Shown here piece by piece: positions 49,610 to 57,992 of a stretch of 64,000 bases of DNA (the stretch's first letter is position 1; every line of letters starts with the position of its first letter). The DNA comes from Candidatus Saccharimonadota bacterium. GTDB lineage: Bacteria; Patescibacteriota; Saccharimonadia; Saccharimonadales; Saccharimonadaceae. A model generated the notes under the pieces. It did not search any database. It saw only the letters and a program-made list of their open reading frames with translations, and was not told the DNA's origin. Where the stretch lies: assembly GCA_017512095.1 (NCBI GenBank), contig JAFWHC010000003.1:1-64000 (forward strand), read 5' to 3'. The position numbers were made by a program, and so were the translations under genes.

Positions 49610-51295
49610 GTGCTCACTGGTTTCCCGTCTGTCGACAAGATTCATCTCAAAGATGTCCCAGAATCAAAACTCCACCCCAAGATTGAAACGGCGAGCCTGT
49701 TCGGCGCCTTCGAGGCCATTAACGCCGCATCTATGGATGACGGCAAGACCTTGATTGAGCGCTGTGGTCAAACCCTCACTAAGCGCGAATTCGAAGGCGA
49801 AGTTCTTGCGGTTTCCGCAGGGCTTATCAGTCTCGGGTTTACGCCGAAAGACACGCTCGTCATGTACACTCCGAACCTCATCGAAAGCATGGTCTTGACT
49901 TTTGCGGCTAATGCTATCGGCGTTAAAATCGCCTACGCAAATTTCTACAAGCCTCTCGACCACGCAATCGAGACCGCCAACGCGCATAAGGCCAAAATCT
50001 TGGTCGTCGCCAACCTGCAGGACGATGAACGTGATTCCGTCTTCGACCAGGTCGACTCGCTTCAGTTGATTCTTGACGTTGCGTCGTCAGAGGCCAACGA
50101 AGCAGAGAAACGTCGCCTGACTTACGGCGCACTGAAGAGCGCCGCGACGACTGTCGCTCCAGAGCTGGTTAAGCCAGTCATCATGTCCCAAATGACGTCC
50201 ACGTCCGAAGCGATTTTTCTACAAACCAGCGGTTCCACCGCCAACGTACCAAAAATCCTTCCGGCAACCAATCGGAACGTCATTGCTGCCCTCATCTACA
50301 TGACTAATGGCACAAACCAGACCACGAACGATGAAGTCCTCAAAAAGGGCCTGAGCATTTTGCCGTTTAACCATCCGTACGGCTGGATGATGATTGTCGC
50401 CAATATAATCGGTGGTAATCATATCGAACTCGTCCCAAGCGAGTCGCTCGAAAAGATCGGCGAATGGTATAAATATCAGGCAAACTTCATCTATGGTACG
50501 CCGCAAATTTTGCGCGAACTTATCGACAAAACTCCGGCTTCCGCCGACCTGTCTCCGCTTAAAGCGTTCTTCTCTGCCGGACTCAAAACCGAAGAAGAAC
50601 TGTTTAACCAAGCCGATTCATTCTTCCATGCCCATGGCTCAAACGCCGAAGTGCGTAACAACTATGGCATGGGTGAGACTCTCTGCATCGGCACCACGTC
50701 TGACGGTGTACCGCATCGCGCAGGAACCTGCGGCAAAGTTTACCCAGGGCTGGAGCTTTACATCGTCGACGAAGCCTTGAACGAAGTCAAATATGACGAA
50801 CCTGGCGAAATCCTCGTCTGGTCAGAGTCTACGGTAACGCACTACTTCGGCGACGATGAAGCAACCCAGAAATCGTTTATTACGTATCACGGCAAAACAT
50901 TTTTCCGCACTGGCGACATCGGCTCGCTTTCAACTGACAATTATCTGACCTTGCTTGGGCGTAAAAAACGCTTCTACCAGCCAAGGGGAGCATTCGACAA
51001 GGTCAATTGTGAAACGGTTGAAACCGCTCTCGATGCGCTCGACTCTGTCCGCGAAAATGCCGTTGCAATCTACACGCTGCCAGACGGTTCCGAATCTGGC
51101 GCGGCGTTCGTCGTGCTTGTCGACGGTGTACCGTCATCCAACGCAACGCGCGAGCGTATCCTCACTTCGCTCGGTGAATGTCTGCGCGCTTTCGAACTCC
51201 CCACGAAAATCGTTTTCGTGCGTCAGCTTCCGCTTCTTTCGTCTGGCAAAATCGACTATCCCAGCCTAACGGAAATCGCCAATCTCCTGGTCTAA
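49610..51295 (+). CDS. ANL-superfamily adenylating enzyme (acyl-CoA synthetase/NRPS A-domain like)
   Basis: A 561-residue AMP-forming ligase. The A3 phosphate loop reads LQTSGSTANVPK (A where G is usual). A5 is NNYGMGET, A7 is FRTGDIG, the hinge is LLGRKKRFYQPRG and the A10 lysine is in SSGKIDYPSL. It should activate a carboxylic acid as its adenylate. No carrier domain is attached and no phosphopantetheinyl transferase is nearby; the acceptor could be CoA or a small molecule. GTG 49610, 10 nt after the SD, is the probable start; GTG 49601 lies too close to the SD. It stands beside two methyltransferase-like paralogues. The substrate cannot be read from sequence. Confidence 0.85.
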   Translation: MLTGFPSVDKIHLKDVPESKLHPKIETASLFGAFEAINAASMDDGKTLIERCGQTLTKREFEGEVLAVSAGLISLGFTPKDTLVMYTPNLIESMVLTFAANAIGVKIAYANFYKPLDHAIETANAHKAKILVVANLQDDERDSVFDQVDSLQLILDVASSEANEAEKRRLTYGALKSAATTVAPELVKPVIMSQMTSTSEAIFLQTSGSTANVPKILPATNRNVIAALIYMTNGTNQTTNDEVLKKGLSILPFNHPYGWMMIVANIIGGNHIELVPSESLEKIGEWYKYQANFIYGTPQILRELIDKTPASADLSPLKAFFSAGLKTEEELFNQADSFFHAHGSNAEVRNNYGMGETLCIGTTSDGVPHRAGTCGKVYPGLELYIVDEALNEVKYDEPGEILVWSESTVTHYFGDDEATQKSFITYHGKTFFRTGDIGSLSTDNYLTLLGRKKRFYQPRGAFDKVNCETVETALDALDSVRENAVAIYTLPDGSESGAAFVVLVDGVPSSNATRERILTSLGECLRAFELPTKIVFVRQLPLLSSGKIDYPSLTEIANLLV

Positions 51296-51301
51296 TCCAA
51301 C

Positions 51302-51325
51302 AACCGCCCGAAATGGGCGGTTTTT
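51302..51325 (+). terminator. Terminator of the ANL ligase gene
   Basis: AACCGCCC-gaaat-GGGCGGTT followed by TTTTT. Confidence 0.9.
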
Positions 51326-51348
51326 CACATTTTTCTTTGAATTTATGC

Positions 51349-51354
51349 TAAAAT
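51349..51354 (+). promoter_or_regulatory. Extended -10 box of the sensor-like gene
   Basis: TGC-TAAAAT and SD TGGAGGT (51370-51376) before ATG 51380. Confidence 0.55.
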
Positions 51355-51379
51355 AAAAGCATAATTCATTGGAGGTTAT

Positions 51380-52705
51380 ATGTTCTTAATTACGATTTTG
51401 CTTTATGCCGTAGCCGCCCTGACTATTTTGACCGGCATTTCAGTCCTCTGCGGCACAACTAAGCAGTCTCGACTTAAAGGTGCTTGGTTCGCCCTTGCTG
51501 CTCTAGGCACGGCGGTTTGGTCTGCGGCTATCGCTCTCTTTTTATCTCTCCCAGAGTCAAGTTCCAACATTGCTCCGCTCGTCGTCGTCGGCATCATTGC
51601 CGGCATCACCTTAACCGACGTTGCTCTCCTTGGTTACGCCAGTTGGGAAAATGGCCGCACCGGCAAATTGCTCACCTTAATTGGCGCGCTCGGTGGCATT
51701 TTCGTCGTTAGCGCTTTGGCTCTCCATCCAGAACTATTTTACAACGACATCACTTTCGGCAACGGTCTAAACACTATTCACACTGTCCGAACCTGGTACT
51801 TTTATTTCATAATCGGCTATTTCACTCTTGTCTCCGTTATTTATACAAACAGCATCACGAAAGGCGCTAAACACATCAAAGGTCGCGGCGCCAAGCTTGG
51901 CCTGAAGATTTTTCAGGCAGGACTCTCTCTCGGCGGCATTCTCGCACTGATATTCGACCTTCTTCTTCTAACCTCGCATCCTACTCTCGTTTGGATCGGC
52001 CCTATGGCGGTCTCTGTCACAATTGCCATCTTTTACTACTCCGTCGTCAAATATCGTATCCTCGCCCTCACTGGCGACTCGATGAAATTACTCTCCTATA
52101 TCATCGTCATTGCTATCGGCGCCATCGTTTACATCCTTCTCTTCTATCTCATTTTTACGGCCATCTTCCGAGTTGCTACTCCCTCGATAGAAATCCTAAT
52201 TCTCAATCTCATTATGGTTGCCATTGTCTTCTGCCTCATGCCCGCCATCTTCGAAGTTACCGCCATGATTAAAGCCTCTCTCCCCACAAAACAAATCGAC
52301 CTCGGCTACATTACTAAAAAGCTTCGCCGCCTTGATAAGCAAAACGTTGACTACAAAGAACTCGCCGGTTTTCTCGCGCAACACTTAAAGCTCGACTATT
52401 TTGGCTTTCTAATAAACGACCATCTCTACGGCTCTAAAAATATAACCCTCTCGGCCGAAGATTCCGCCGAATACAAAAAACTCAAAACACCAAAGTCAGG
52501 TATTTGGTATAGCTTCGACGAAGCTCGCACTGAGGAAGATGAAATCGCTCAAGTTGCAGCTCTGCTAAATGCTAAAGACGAACCTTCCGGAAAAATTCTG
52601 CTTGGCCGCCCAAACTCTCGTCATATTTTAACTAAACGCGAATTAATCGAAGTCGAAATGGTCTTGCGACTCGCCGGCGTCATCATTGATGGAGACAAAA
52701 TCTAA
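51380..52705 (+). CDS. Polytopic membrane protein with histidine-kinase-like sensor half, no kinase
   Basis: A 441-residue protein. Eight hydrophobic segments (residues 1-300) resemble the N-terminal sensor half of membrane histidine kinases (the HIHTVRTWYFYFI-like region and FYYSVVKYRI near the end of the bundle, just before the cytosolic part). The remaining 140 residues contain a GAF-like or coiled region (IDLGYITKKLRRLDKQNVDYKELAGFLAQ) but no H-box, N-box or G-box. It may be a receptor that signals through protein contact, or a remnant of a kinase. The stop is joined to the CAP-domain gene as TAATG, so both are co-translated. Confidence 0.7.
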   Translation: MFLITILLYAVAALTILTGISVLCGTTKQSRLKGAWFALAALGTAVWSAAIALFLSLPESSSNIAPLVVVGIIAGITLTDVALLGYASWENGRTGKLLTLIGALGGIFVVSALALHPELFYNDITFGNGLNTIHTVRTWYFYFIIGYFTLVSVIYTNSITKGAKHIKGRGAKLGLKIFQAGLSLGGILALIFDLLLLTSHPTLVWIGPMAVSVTIAIFYYSVVKYRILALTGDSMKLLSYIIVIAIGAIVYILLFYLIFTAIFRVATPSIEILILNLIMVAIVFCLMPAIFEVTAMIKASLPTKQIDLGYITKKLRRLDKQNVDYKELAGFLAQHLKLDYFGFLINDHLYGSKNITLSAEDSAEYKKLKTPKSGIWYSFDEARTEEDEIAQVAALLNAKDEPSGKILLGRPNSRHILTKRELIEVEMVLRLAGVIIDGDKI

Positions 52706-53664
52706 TGACCGCCGCCGCTGCCACACTTAAACAGACGCGGATGACAATTTTACTTTCGCTCAATGCGGCAGCTATTTTGATTGCTGGAGTTTTGATTGCC
52801 AGGTCTATTTCTGGTGAAGGCCTGGAATTTCGCGCCGTCAATGAACGCTCCGACGAAATCGCCGAAAGCCCAGAAGAAGTCGCACTTTTAAAGTCTGTTT
52901 CCGATTCTTCTGCCGGCAAGACCATCGCCAGTGCTGACGGCACAGTTTACCAAGTCGCCGCCAACGGCTGGATCTCTTCCGACCCCGTGCCAAACGGTGA
53001 GCTTTGGAACGAAACATCAATCACTATCTATCAGACCGCCGACATCGACATCTGTGTTGGCGGCAACCTTTCCGGTCTCGGCTCAATGTACTGGCAGTCC
53101 TCCGACCAAAATGTCATTTCCGGTTTCTACTCAACTGCGCGCACGTGGCTCGGTTATTCATCAGACATTTGCCGCTATCCCATCATCAAAAACCCTGGCA
53201 CCACCACTATCACCGCCGGCACCTATGACGGCCGACGCCATGACTCAATCACCGTCACGGTTGTCGAAGTCCCGGTCGAGCAGTGGAAACGTGAGGTCCT
53301 TACTCTCGTAAACCAGGAACGTACTAAAAATGGTCTAGAAAGCCTTGAATGGGGCGTTACTTGCGAGGCGGCTGCCGCAATTCGTGCTCGCGAGCTCATG
53401 CATAGCTACTCGCACACTCGCCCCGATGGCTCATCGTGGGAAACTGCCTGCCCGCTCCCCGACACTGGAGGTAGCAGCGGAGAAAACCTCATGGCGGGCA
53501 ATGCTGCTGTCTCCCCAGCAACAGTCGTCAATGCCTGGATGAACTCCCCCGATCATCGCGCCAACATCCTCAGCCCTAACTTTACCAAACTCGCCGTCGG
53601 TTTTGTCTTTGACCCAGAAGCACAATATAAAACTTATTGGTCCGAATTCTTCTCAACTTACTAG
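52705..53664 (+). CDS. Membrane-anchored CAP (SCP/PR1)-domain protein
   Basis: A 319-residue exported protein. One N-terminal membrane helix (about residues 12-32) precedes an all-beta, cysteine-bearing region (70-195). A C-terminal CAP domain (about 200-319) has VNQERTKNGLESLEW, IRARELMHSYSHTRPDG, SGENLMAG and the hallmark AWMNSPDHRANIL. CAP proteins are secreted and bind sterols, lipids or metals, or act as proteases in some cases; in epibionts they may touch the host. The gene overlaps the sensor-like gene by one base and converges with the next. Confidence 0.85.
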   Translation: MTAAAATLKQTRMTILLSLNAAAILIAGVLIARSISGEGLEFRAVNERSDEIAESPEEVALLKSVSDSSAGKTIASADGTVYQVAANGWISSDPVPNGELWNETSITIYQTADIDICVGGNLSGLGSMYWQSSDQNVISGFYSTARTWLGYSSDICRYPIIKNPGTTTITAGTYDGRRHDSITVTVVEVPVEQWKREVLTLVNQERTKNGLESLEWGVTCEAAAAIRARELMHSYSHTRPDGSSWETACPLPDTGGSSGENLMAGNAAVSPATVVNAWMNSPDHRANILSPNFTKLAVGFVFDPEAQYKTYWSEFFSTY

Positions 53665-53665
53665 G

Positions 53666-54469
53666 CTAAGCTTCGTTCTCGATGTGCGAGAGCATAACTT
53701 TTTCAATCATCTCGCCTAGCTTCTGAAAATCAGTCTGGAAGGGAAAAGTTTTTGCAACTAGCGCCACGGCAAAGCTTCGCACTCGCCCCTCTCCCATATC
53801 GAATTCTACAATCGCCGCATCGCGATAAACCTCGAAGAAACTGCCGTTAGTATCCATAAAGTTCTCGTTATAAACTTTTACATTCTCACTCGTAAAACCT
53901 TTTGGCAATCCGTCGCGCACTTTGCAGTACCCGTGGCATCGCTCCTCGGAATAAATCTCTGCCTGAGCCAGCAACTCGTTTTTATAGGTTGCCCATTCTT
54001 CATCGCTCATGCCGTCGTGCTTGAAAGCAACCTTGAGAATATCAACCAGCTCGGCGGCTGAAGTTTGTCCAGCCGTGGCAAAACTGCGCCCGAACTTCGC
54101 CGCCAAATCGCTCGCCACGTGCCCTGTATAAACTCGATCGGGGTCTATCTCGCCGACAACCTCATTTTTATCAAAGTCAAATACCTGTACGCTCGCCGAA
54201 AAATCGCGAGAAAAAGTCCCAAGCCAGCCACCGAGCGTCCGGTTTAGCCACAATTGCTCCTCTGGCTCATCATCTTCCGACGGTACCTTGCTAATCACCT
54301 CTGGATTATTCTTCTCCTGATTTTCTGGCTTTACGGCTGTCAGTCTAAAAATGGCATATGTTGCCCCTGCCACCAAAACAAGCGTCAAGACATCCAAGAC
54401 CAGCTGCATAGCCTTGCTTCTTTTATGTTTCTTTTCTATCTGGCTTGATTGAGTCGGTTGATAAACCAT
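53666..54469 (-). CDS. Membrane-anchored protein with degenerate serine-hydrolase-like domain
   Basis: A 267-residue protein with a basic cytoplasmic N-terminus and a membrane helix (about 21-43). The outer domain resembles the beta-lactamase/penicillin-binding fold in layout: an opening strand ASVQVFDFDKNEVVGEIDPDRVY, then a helix (HVASDLAAKFG) where active members have SxxK, and a closing strand pair AAIVEFD and SFAVALVAKT. The SxxK serine is not in place, so I regard it as a non-catalytic relative at best; this is inference. It overlaps the CapA-like gene by 34 nt and shares its transcript. Confidence 0.6.
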   Translation of the reverse strand: MVYQPTQSSQIEKKHKRSKAMQLVLDVLTLVLVAGATYAIFRLTAVKPENQEKNNPEVISKVPSEDDEPEEQLWLNRTLGGWLGTFSRDFSASVQVFDFDKNEVVGEIDPDRVYTGHVASDLAAKFGRSFATAGQTSAAELVDILKVAFKHDGMSDEEWATYKNELLAQAEIYSEERCHGYCKVRDGLPKGFTSENVKVYNENFMDTNGSFFEVYRDAAIVEFDMGEGRVRSFAVALVAKTFPFQTDFQKLGEMIEKVMLSHIENEA

Positions 54470-55872
54470 TCTATCTCCTCCATATTCATTAGTCTTGTTT
54501 GATAACTCGAATCGTAGACCGTGCCAAATCTTCGTGTTTGGAGCAGTTTACCGTTCCAAAAATAATGTGTTAGCCCAAGGGAGCGCGTTGTCCCAGGCCA
54601 CCAAATCTGATCAAAGAAAACATTTCCAAGTCCATAGTATATTTCTCCGCCGTTATATTGCTCAAAAGTCTGCGTTTGATGAGCGCTAGTACCCACTACG
54701 ACATCAGCACCCATATCGACCAAGCTCCGAAAAAGTCCAACTTGGTCACCAGGCGCCGAGTCAGCGCGGTCGCAATAGGTGTTCTCGTTTACATCGTCAT
54801 AGGCGTTACACTCATTGAACTGCACGTCAACAATTACGAAATCGCCTCTCTCTTTCGCTTCGCGGATTCTCGCTTGCGCATTTTCTGGATAATACTGATT
54901 AGCGCCTGGCGTGTCGCCTAGGGTCGCTCCGCCCGTGCTCTGATTATAGGCCAGCATCGTAACGTTGGTGCCTTTAGCTCCGAATCGTAATGGCAACTCT
55001 GCCTCGACCGCATTGCGTCCGCCCCCGACGGTTTTAATATTAAGTTCCTGATATTTTTCATATGTCGAAATCGCATCTTCTGCACCGCAATCAACATTAT
55101 GGTTGCCGGTTAGCTCGACAATGTCGAGTCCAATATCGGTTAGCGTATCCAGAAAACGCCAATCCGAACAGATATTCGAGGCACTCGCCCAATTTGAAAA
55201 ACTGCTTTCATTGCTCGTATGTGTAAAATCAAACTGGCGCAAAAACTCCGCAAGATTCGCTGAAAAATACTTACCATCTCCAACCTGAGCCATCTTCGCA
55301 TTCATTCCTCGGCTCATCGCCGTCACGCCAGTTTGTGTAAAAGTTAAAACTTCCTCCTTCTTTGGAAAACTTGGCAAAACTGATGTAACGCGCTCTCTCA
55401 CTCTAGTCGTGTCGTCGTCATTTTCGCCGTGAATCTCCACAAGCTTAAACTTAGCGCCATTATTAAAGCTATCAAGATAATAATTTCCGCCAACTTTCAG
55501 CAGTTTTTTAGTCTCGTCAAGTTTAAGCACCGATAAAAACCCTTCGCCATTCTTAAACCTCGCCTCGAATTCTTGCGTGGAGATTTCTTCACGCGCCTCG
55601 TAAAAATCAGCAACTGGTACAAATACGTCAACGAGCATGCCACCATTATACGAGTCGCTAAATGATTCAGAAAACGTTACATCCTGTTCGAGCTCAATAT
55701 CGCCAATCGCCTCTCGAAACATTGCAATGTCGGCCTCCGACACAGTCTCATCAAAAATTAATGCCCCGGGGACCTTAAATATGCCAGTCTTCGTAAAGAA
55801 TTGAACAGCAAAAAAGGCTACTGTCGCCCCTATAAAGAAACAAAACCCACCGATGACGATTTTCTTCTTCAT
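54436..55872 (-). CDS. CapA-family (poly-gamma-glutamate capsule) metallophosphatase-like protein
   Basis: A 478-residue exported protein with an N-terminal membrane helix (about 5-27). An unusual N-terminal region of about 150 residues precedes a PGA_cap/CapA domain, recognised by TGVTAMSRGMNAKM (usual form GDVMLGR), DIVELTGNHNVDCG, QFNECNAYD and GTSAHQTQTFEQYNGGEIYYGLGN. The first metal-binding motif is altered (GV-T for GD-M). In Bacillus CapA assists poly-glutamate transfer; many homologues in other bacteria have no known substrate. Promoter on the minus strand just upstream. Confidence 0.86.
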   Translation of the reverse strand: MKKKIVIGGFCFFIGATVAFFAVQFFTKTGIFKVPGALIFDETVSEADIAMFREAIGDIELEQDVTFSESFSDSYNGGMLVDVFVPVADFYEAREEISTQEFEARFKNGEGFLSVLKLDETKKLLKVGGNYYLDSFNNGAKFKLVEIHGENDDDTTRVRERVTSVLPSFPKKEEVLTFTQTGVTAMSRGMNAKMAQVGDGKYFSANLAEFLRQFDFTHTSNESSFSNWASASNICSDWRFLDTLTDIGLDIVELTGNHNVDCGAEDAISTYEKYQELNIKTVGGGRNAVEAELPLRFGAKGTNVTMLAYNQSTGGATLGDTPGANQYYPENAQARIREAKERGDFVIVDVQFNECNAYDDVNENTYCDRADSAPGDQVGLFRSLVDMGADVVVGTSAHQTQTFEQYNGGEIYYGLGNVFFDQIWWPGTTRSLGLTHYFWNGKLLQTRRFGTVYDSSYQTRLMNMEEIEWFINRLNQAR

Positions 55873-55880
55873 ATGTTTCC

Positions 55881-55886
55881 ATCATA
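55881..55886 (-). promoter_or_regulatory. -10 box of the CapA-like gene
   Basis: On the minus strand TGA-TATGAT, 8 nt before ATG at 55872. Confidence 0.5.
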
Positions 55887-55942
55887 TCATTTTCAAACGC
55901 AAAAAACTAGCTAAAAAGCTAGAAAAAAAACCGTAGATTATA

Positions 55943-55948
55943 TATAAT
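55943..55948 (+). promoter_or_regulatory. -10 box of the GH97 gene
   Basis: TATAAT with 6 nt to ATG 55955. An ATG at 55949 abuts the box directly and would lie upstream of the transcript. Confidence 0.62.
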
Positions 55949-55954
55949 ATGCTT

Positions 55955-57949
55955 ATGGCTAGCATAAAACAGCGTTTTTTGGACTGGTTGTACGGCGGAA
56001 AAAGACCACTTTCTGATACGGAAAAGATTCTCACTTCCCCTGATGGTACAGTTGCGGTTAAGATTTCTCTCCGCCAGGGTCATATCGCTTACTCGGTCAC
56101 AAAGAACGAGTCTACTATCCTCCGCACCTCAAAGTTAGGTTTCAAGTTCAAGAATCACCCCGCAATCGGCGACTATCTATCTATCGTTCGCGCAACCGAA
56201 AAAACGGTTCAAGAAACTTGGGAGACCGTCTGGGGCGAAGAACATTTCATCGCTGATAATTACAATGAACTTGCTCTCTATCTTTCTGAAACTTCAAAAA
56301 CCAAACGCCTTTTTACCGTCCGCTTTCGTGCGTTTAATGACGGCTTCGCTTTTCGCTATGAGATCCCGCCCCAACCAGCCTTCTCGCGCGTTGAAATCGA
56401 AGATGAGCTTACCGAATTTAATGTCGATCTGAACGGCGAAGCCTGGCAAATTCCTGCCTATCAGCCAGATCGTTATGAATATAATTATGAAAAAATCCCC
56501 GTCTACGAACTAGAAAAATCCGTTCACACTCCTCTCACGATTGTTCTTCCGAACAAATACCACATCTCGATTCACGAAGCCGCCCTCTATGATTACGGCG
56601 AAATGACCATTAAACTCGACGAATGGAAAGCCCTCAAAGCCGACATCACCCCGCTCTCTGACGGAATTAAAGCGCGCGTCGAACTTCCGTTTAATACTCC
56701 TTGGCGCATGGTCATGATTGCTGGCAACCCAATCGGCCTCACTAAAAATCACATTATGTTAAGCTTGAACGACCCGCCAAGTGAGGATTTCTCTTGGGTC
56801 AAGCCTATAAAATTCCTTGGCATTTGGTGGGCAATGTACGTAGGCGAATGGACATGGGCGAGCGGGGAACGACACGGCGCTTCAACTGAGCATGCTCTTG
56901 AATACATCGATGCTTGTCGACGTCTTGGCATCGGCGGGCTTCTCATGGAAGGTTGGAACGGCGGCTGGGATGGCGACTGGCTCTTAAACGGTAAGACCAC
57001 CGACTTTATCCATGCGCAGCCAGATTGTGACCTTCCTGGCATCACGGAATACGCCCGTCAAAACGGCATCGAAATCATCGGCCACCACGAAACCGTCGGT
57101 TTTGTCGACAATTACGAAGCGCAGCTCGAAGCAAGCTATAAATACTATTCTAGCCTGGGCATTCATTATATCAAGCCTGGTTATGCAGGCTCAATGATGT
57201 CCATTCAGGGCAAAAGGGAATACCACCATTCTCAACTTGGCGTGCTCCACTATCAAAAAGCTCTTGAGCTTGCCGCTAAATATCATATATGCCTTGACGT
57301 CCACGAGCCAATCAAAGGCACCGGCATAGAGCGAACATATCCAAATCTTTTGACGCGCGAAGGTGCGCGTGGCCAAGAGTATGAAGGCGGCGCACTCTCC
57401 CCGTCTCACGCTTGCATCCTTCCGTTCACCCGCTTACTGAGTGGACCAATGGATTACACTCCTGGCATTTTCGACATAACGAACGCCACCAAACGCCTCT
57501 CGAGCACACTTGCTCGTCAACTAGCATACTTTGTTACTATCCCCTCCGGCATGCAAATGGCAGCCGATCGCCCGCGCTTTTACGAAGAGGTCAACCCAGG
57601 CGCGTTCAAATTTATCCATGATGTCCCGGTGAACTGGGAGACTAGCGTCCCGATTATGGGTGCGATTGGCGAATATTACGTCGTCGCCCGTAAAGAACGC
57701 GGTACAAGCAACTGGTTCGTTGGCGGCGTCACCAACGAAAGCGCCCACAAAGTTCGCGTACCATTAAGCTATCTTGACGATGGTGAATATGTTGCCGAAA
57801 TCTATCGCGATCACGAAACTGCCCACTATCGTGACAATCCTCTGGCAATTTCGATTGAAACCACCACCATCAACAAAACCAATTTCATCGACATTTGGAT
57901 GGCCCCCGGCGGCGGCTTCGCCATCTCGCTTAAAAAACAAGGTCAGTAA
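55955..57949 (+). CDS. Glycoside hydrolase family 97 (alpha-glucosidase/alpha-galactosidase), no signal peptide
   Basis: A 664-residue GH97 enzyme. The N-terminal beta-sandwich (about 25-270) opens LTSPDGTVAVKISL. A TIM-barrel follows with GIWWAMYVGEWTWASG, GIGGLLMEGWNGGWDGDW and the acidic region DVHEPIKGTGIERTYPN then TREGARGQEYE. A C-terminal beta domain closes the protein. GH97 (type member SusB of Bacteroides) hydrolyses alpha-linked glucose or galactose; inverting and retaining members differ by one carboxylate and I cannot decide which this is. No signal peptide or membrane helix is present, so it should act in the cytoplasm on imported oligosaccharides. Confidence 0.88.
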   Translation: MASIKQRFLDWLYGGKRPLSDTEKILTSPDGTVAVKISLRQGHIAYSVTKNESTILRTSKLGFKFKNHPAIGDYLSIVRATEKTVQETWETVWGEEHFIADNYNELALYLSETSKTKRLFTVRFRAFNDGFAFRYEIPPQPAFSRVEIEDELTEFNVDLNGEAWQIPAYQPDRYEYNYEKIPVYELEKSVHTPLTIVLPNKYHISIHEAALYDYGEMTIKLDEWKALKADITPLSDGIKARVELPFNTPWRMVMIAGNPIGLTKNHIMLSLNDPPSEDFSWVKPIKFLGIWWAMYVGEWTWASGERHGASTEHALEYIDACRRLGIGGLLMEGWNGGWDGDWLLNGKTTDFIHAQPDCDLPGITEYARQNGIEIIGHHETVGFVDNYEAQLEASYKYYSSLGIHYIKPGYAGSMMSIQGKREYHHSQLGVLHYQKALELAAKYHICLDVHEPIKGTGIERTYPNLLTREGARGQEYEGGALSPSHACILPFTRLLSGPMDYTPGIFDITNATKRLSSTLARQLAYFVTIPSGMQMAADRPRFYEEVNPGAFKFIHDVPVNWETSVPIMGAIGEYYVVARKERGTSNWFVGGVTNESAHKVRVPLSYLDDGEYVAEIYRDHETAHYRDNPLAISIETTTINKTNFIDIWMAPGGGFAISLKKQGQ

Positions 57950-57992
57950 AAACCGCCGATTGCTCGGCGGTAAGGAATAAAAATCTTGAGAG

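Noticed and set aside
55903-55929. CTAGCT-AGCTAG hairpin with A/T runs as a terminator between the CapA-like and GH97 genes
   Set aside because: The T-run lies on the minus strand, upstream of the CapA-like start, where no transcript arrives; it has no obvious use.
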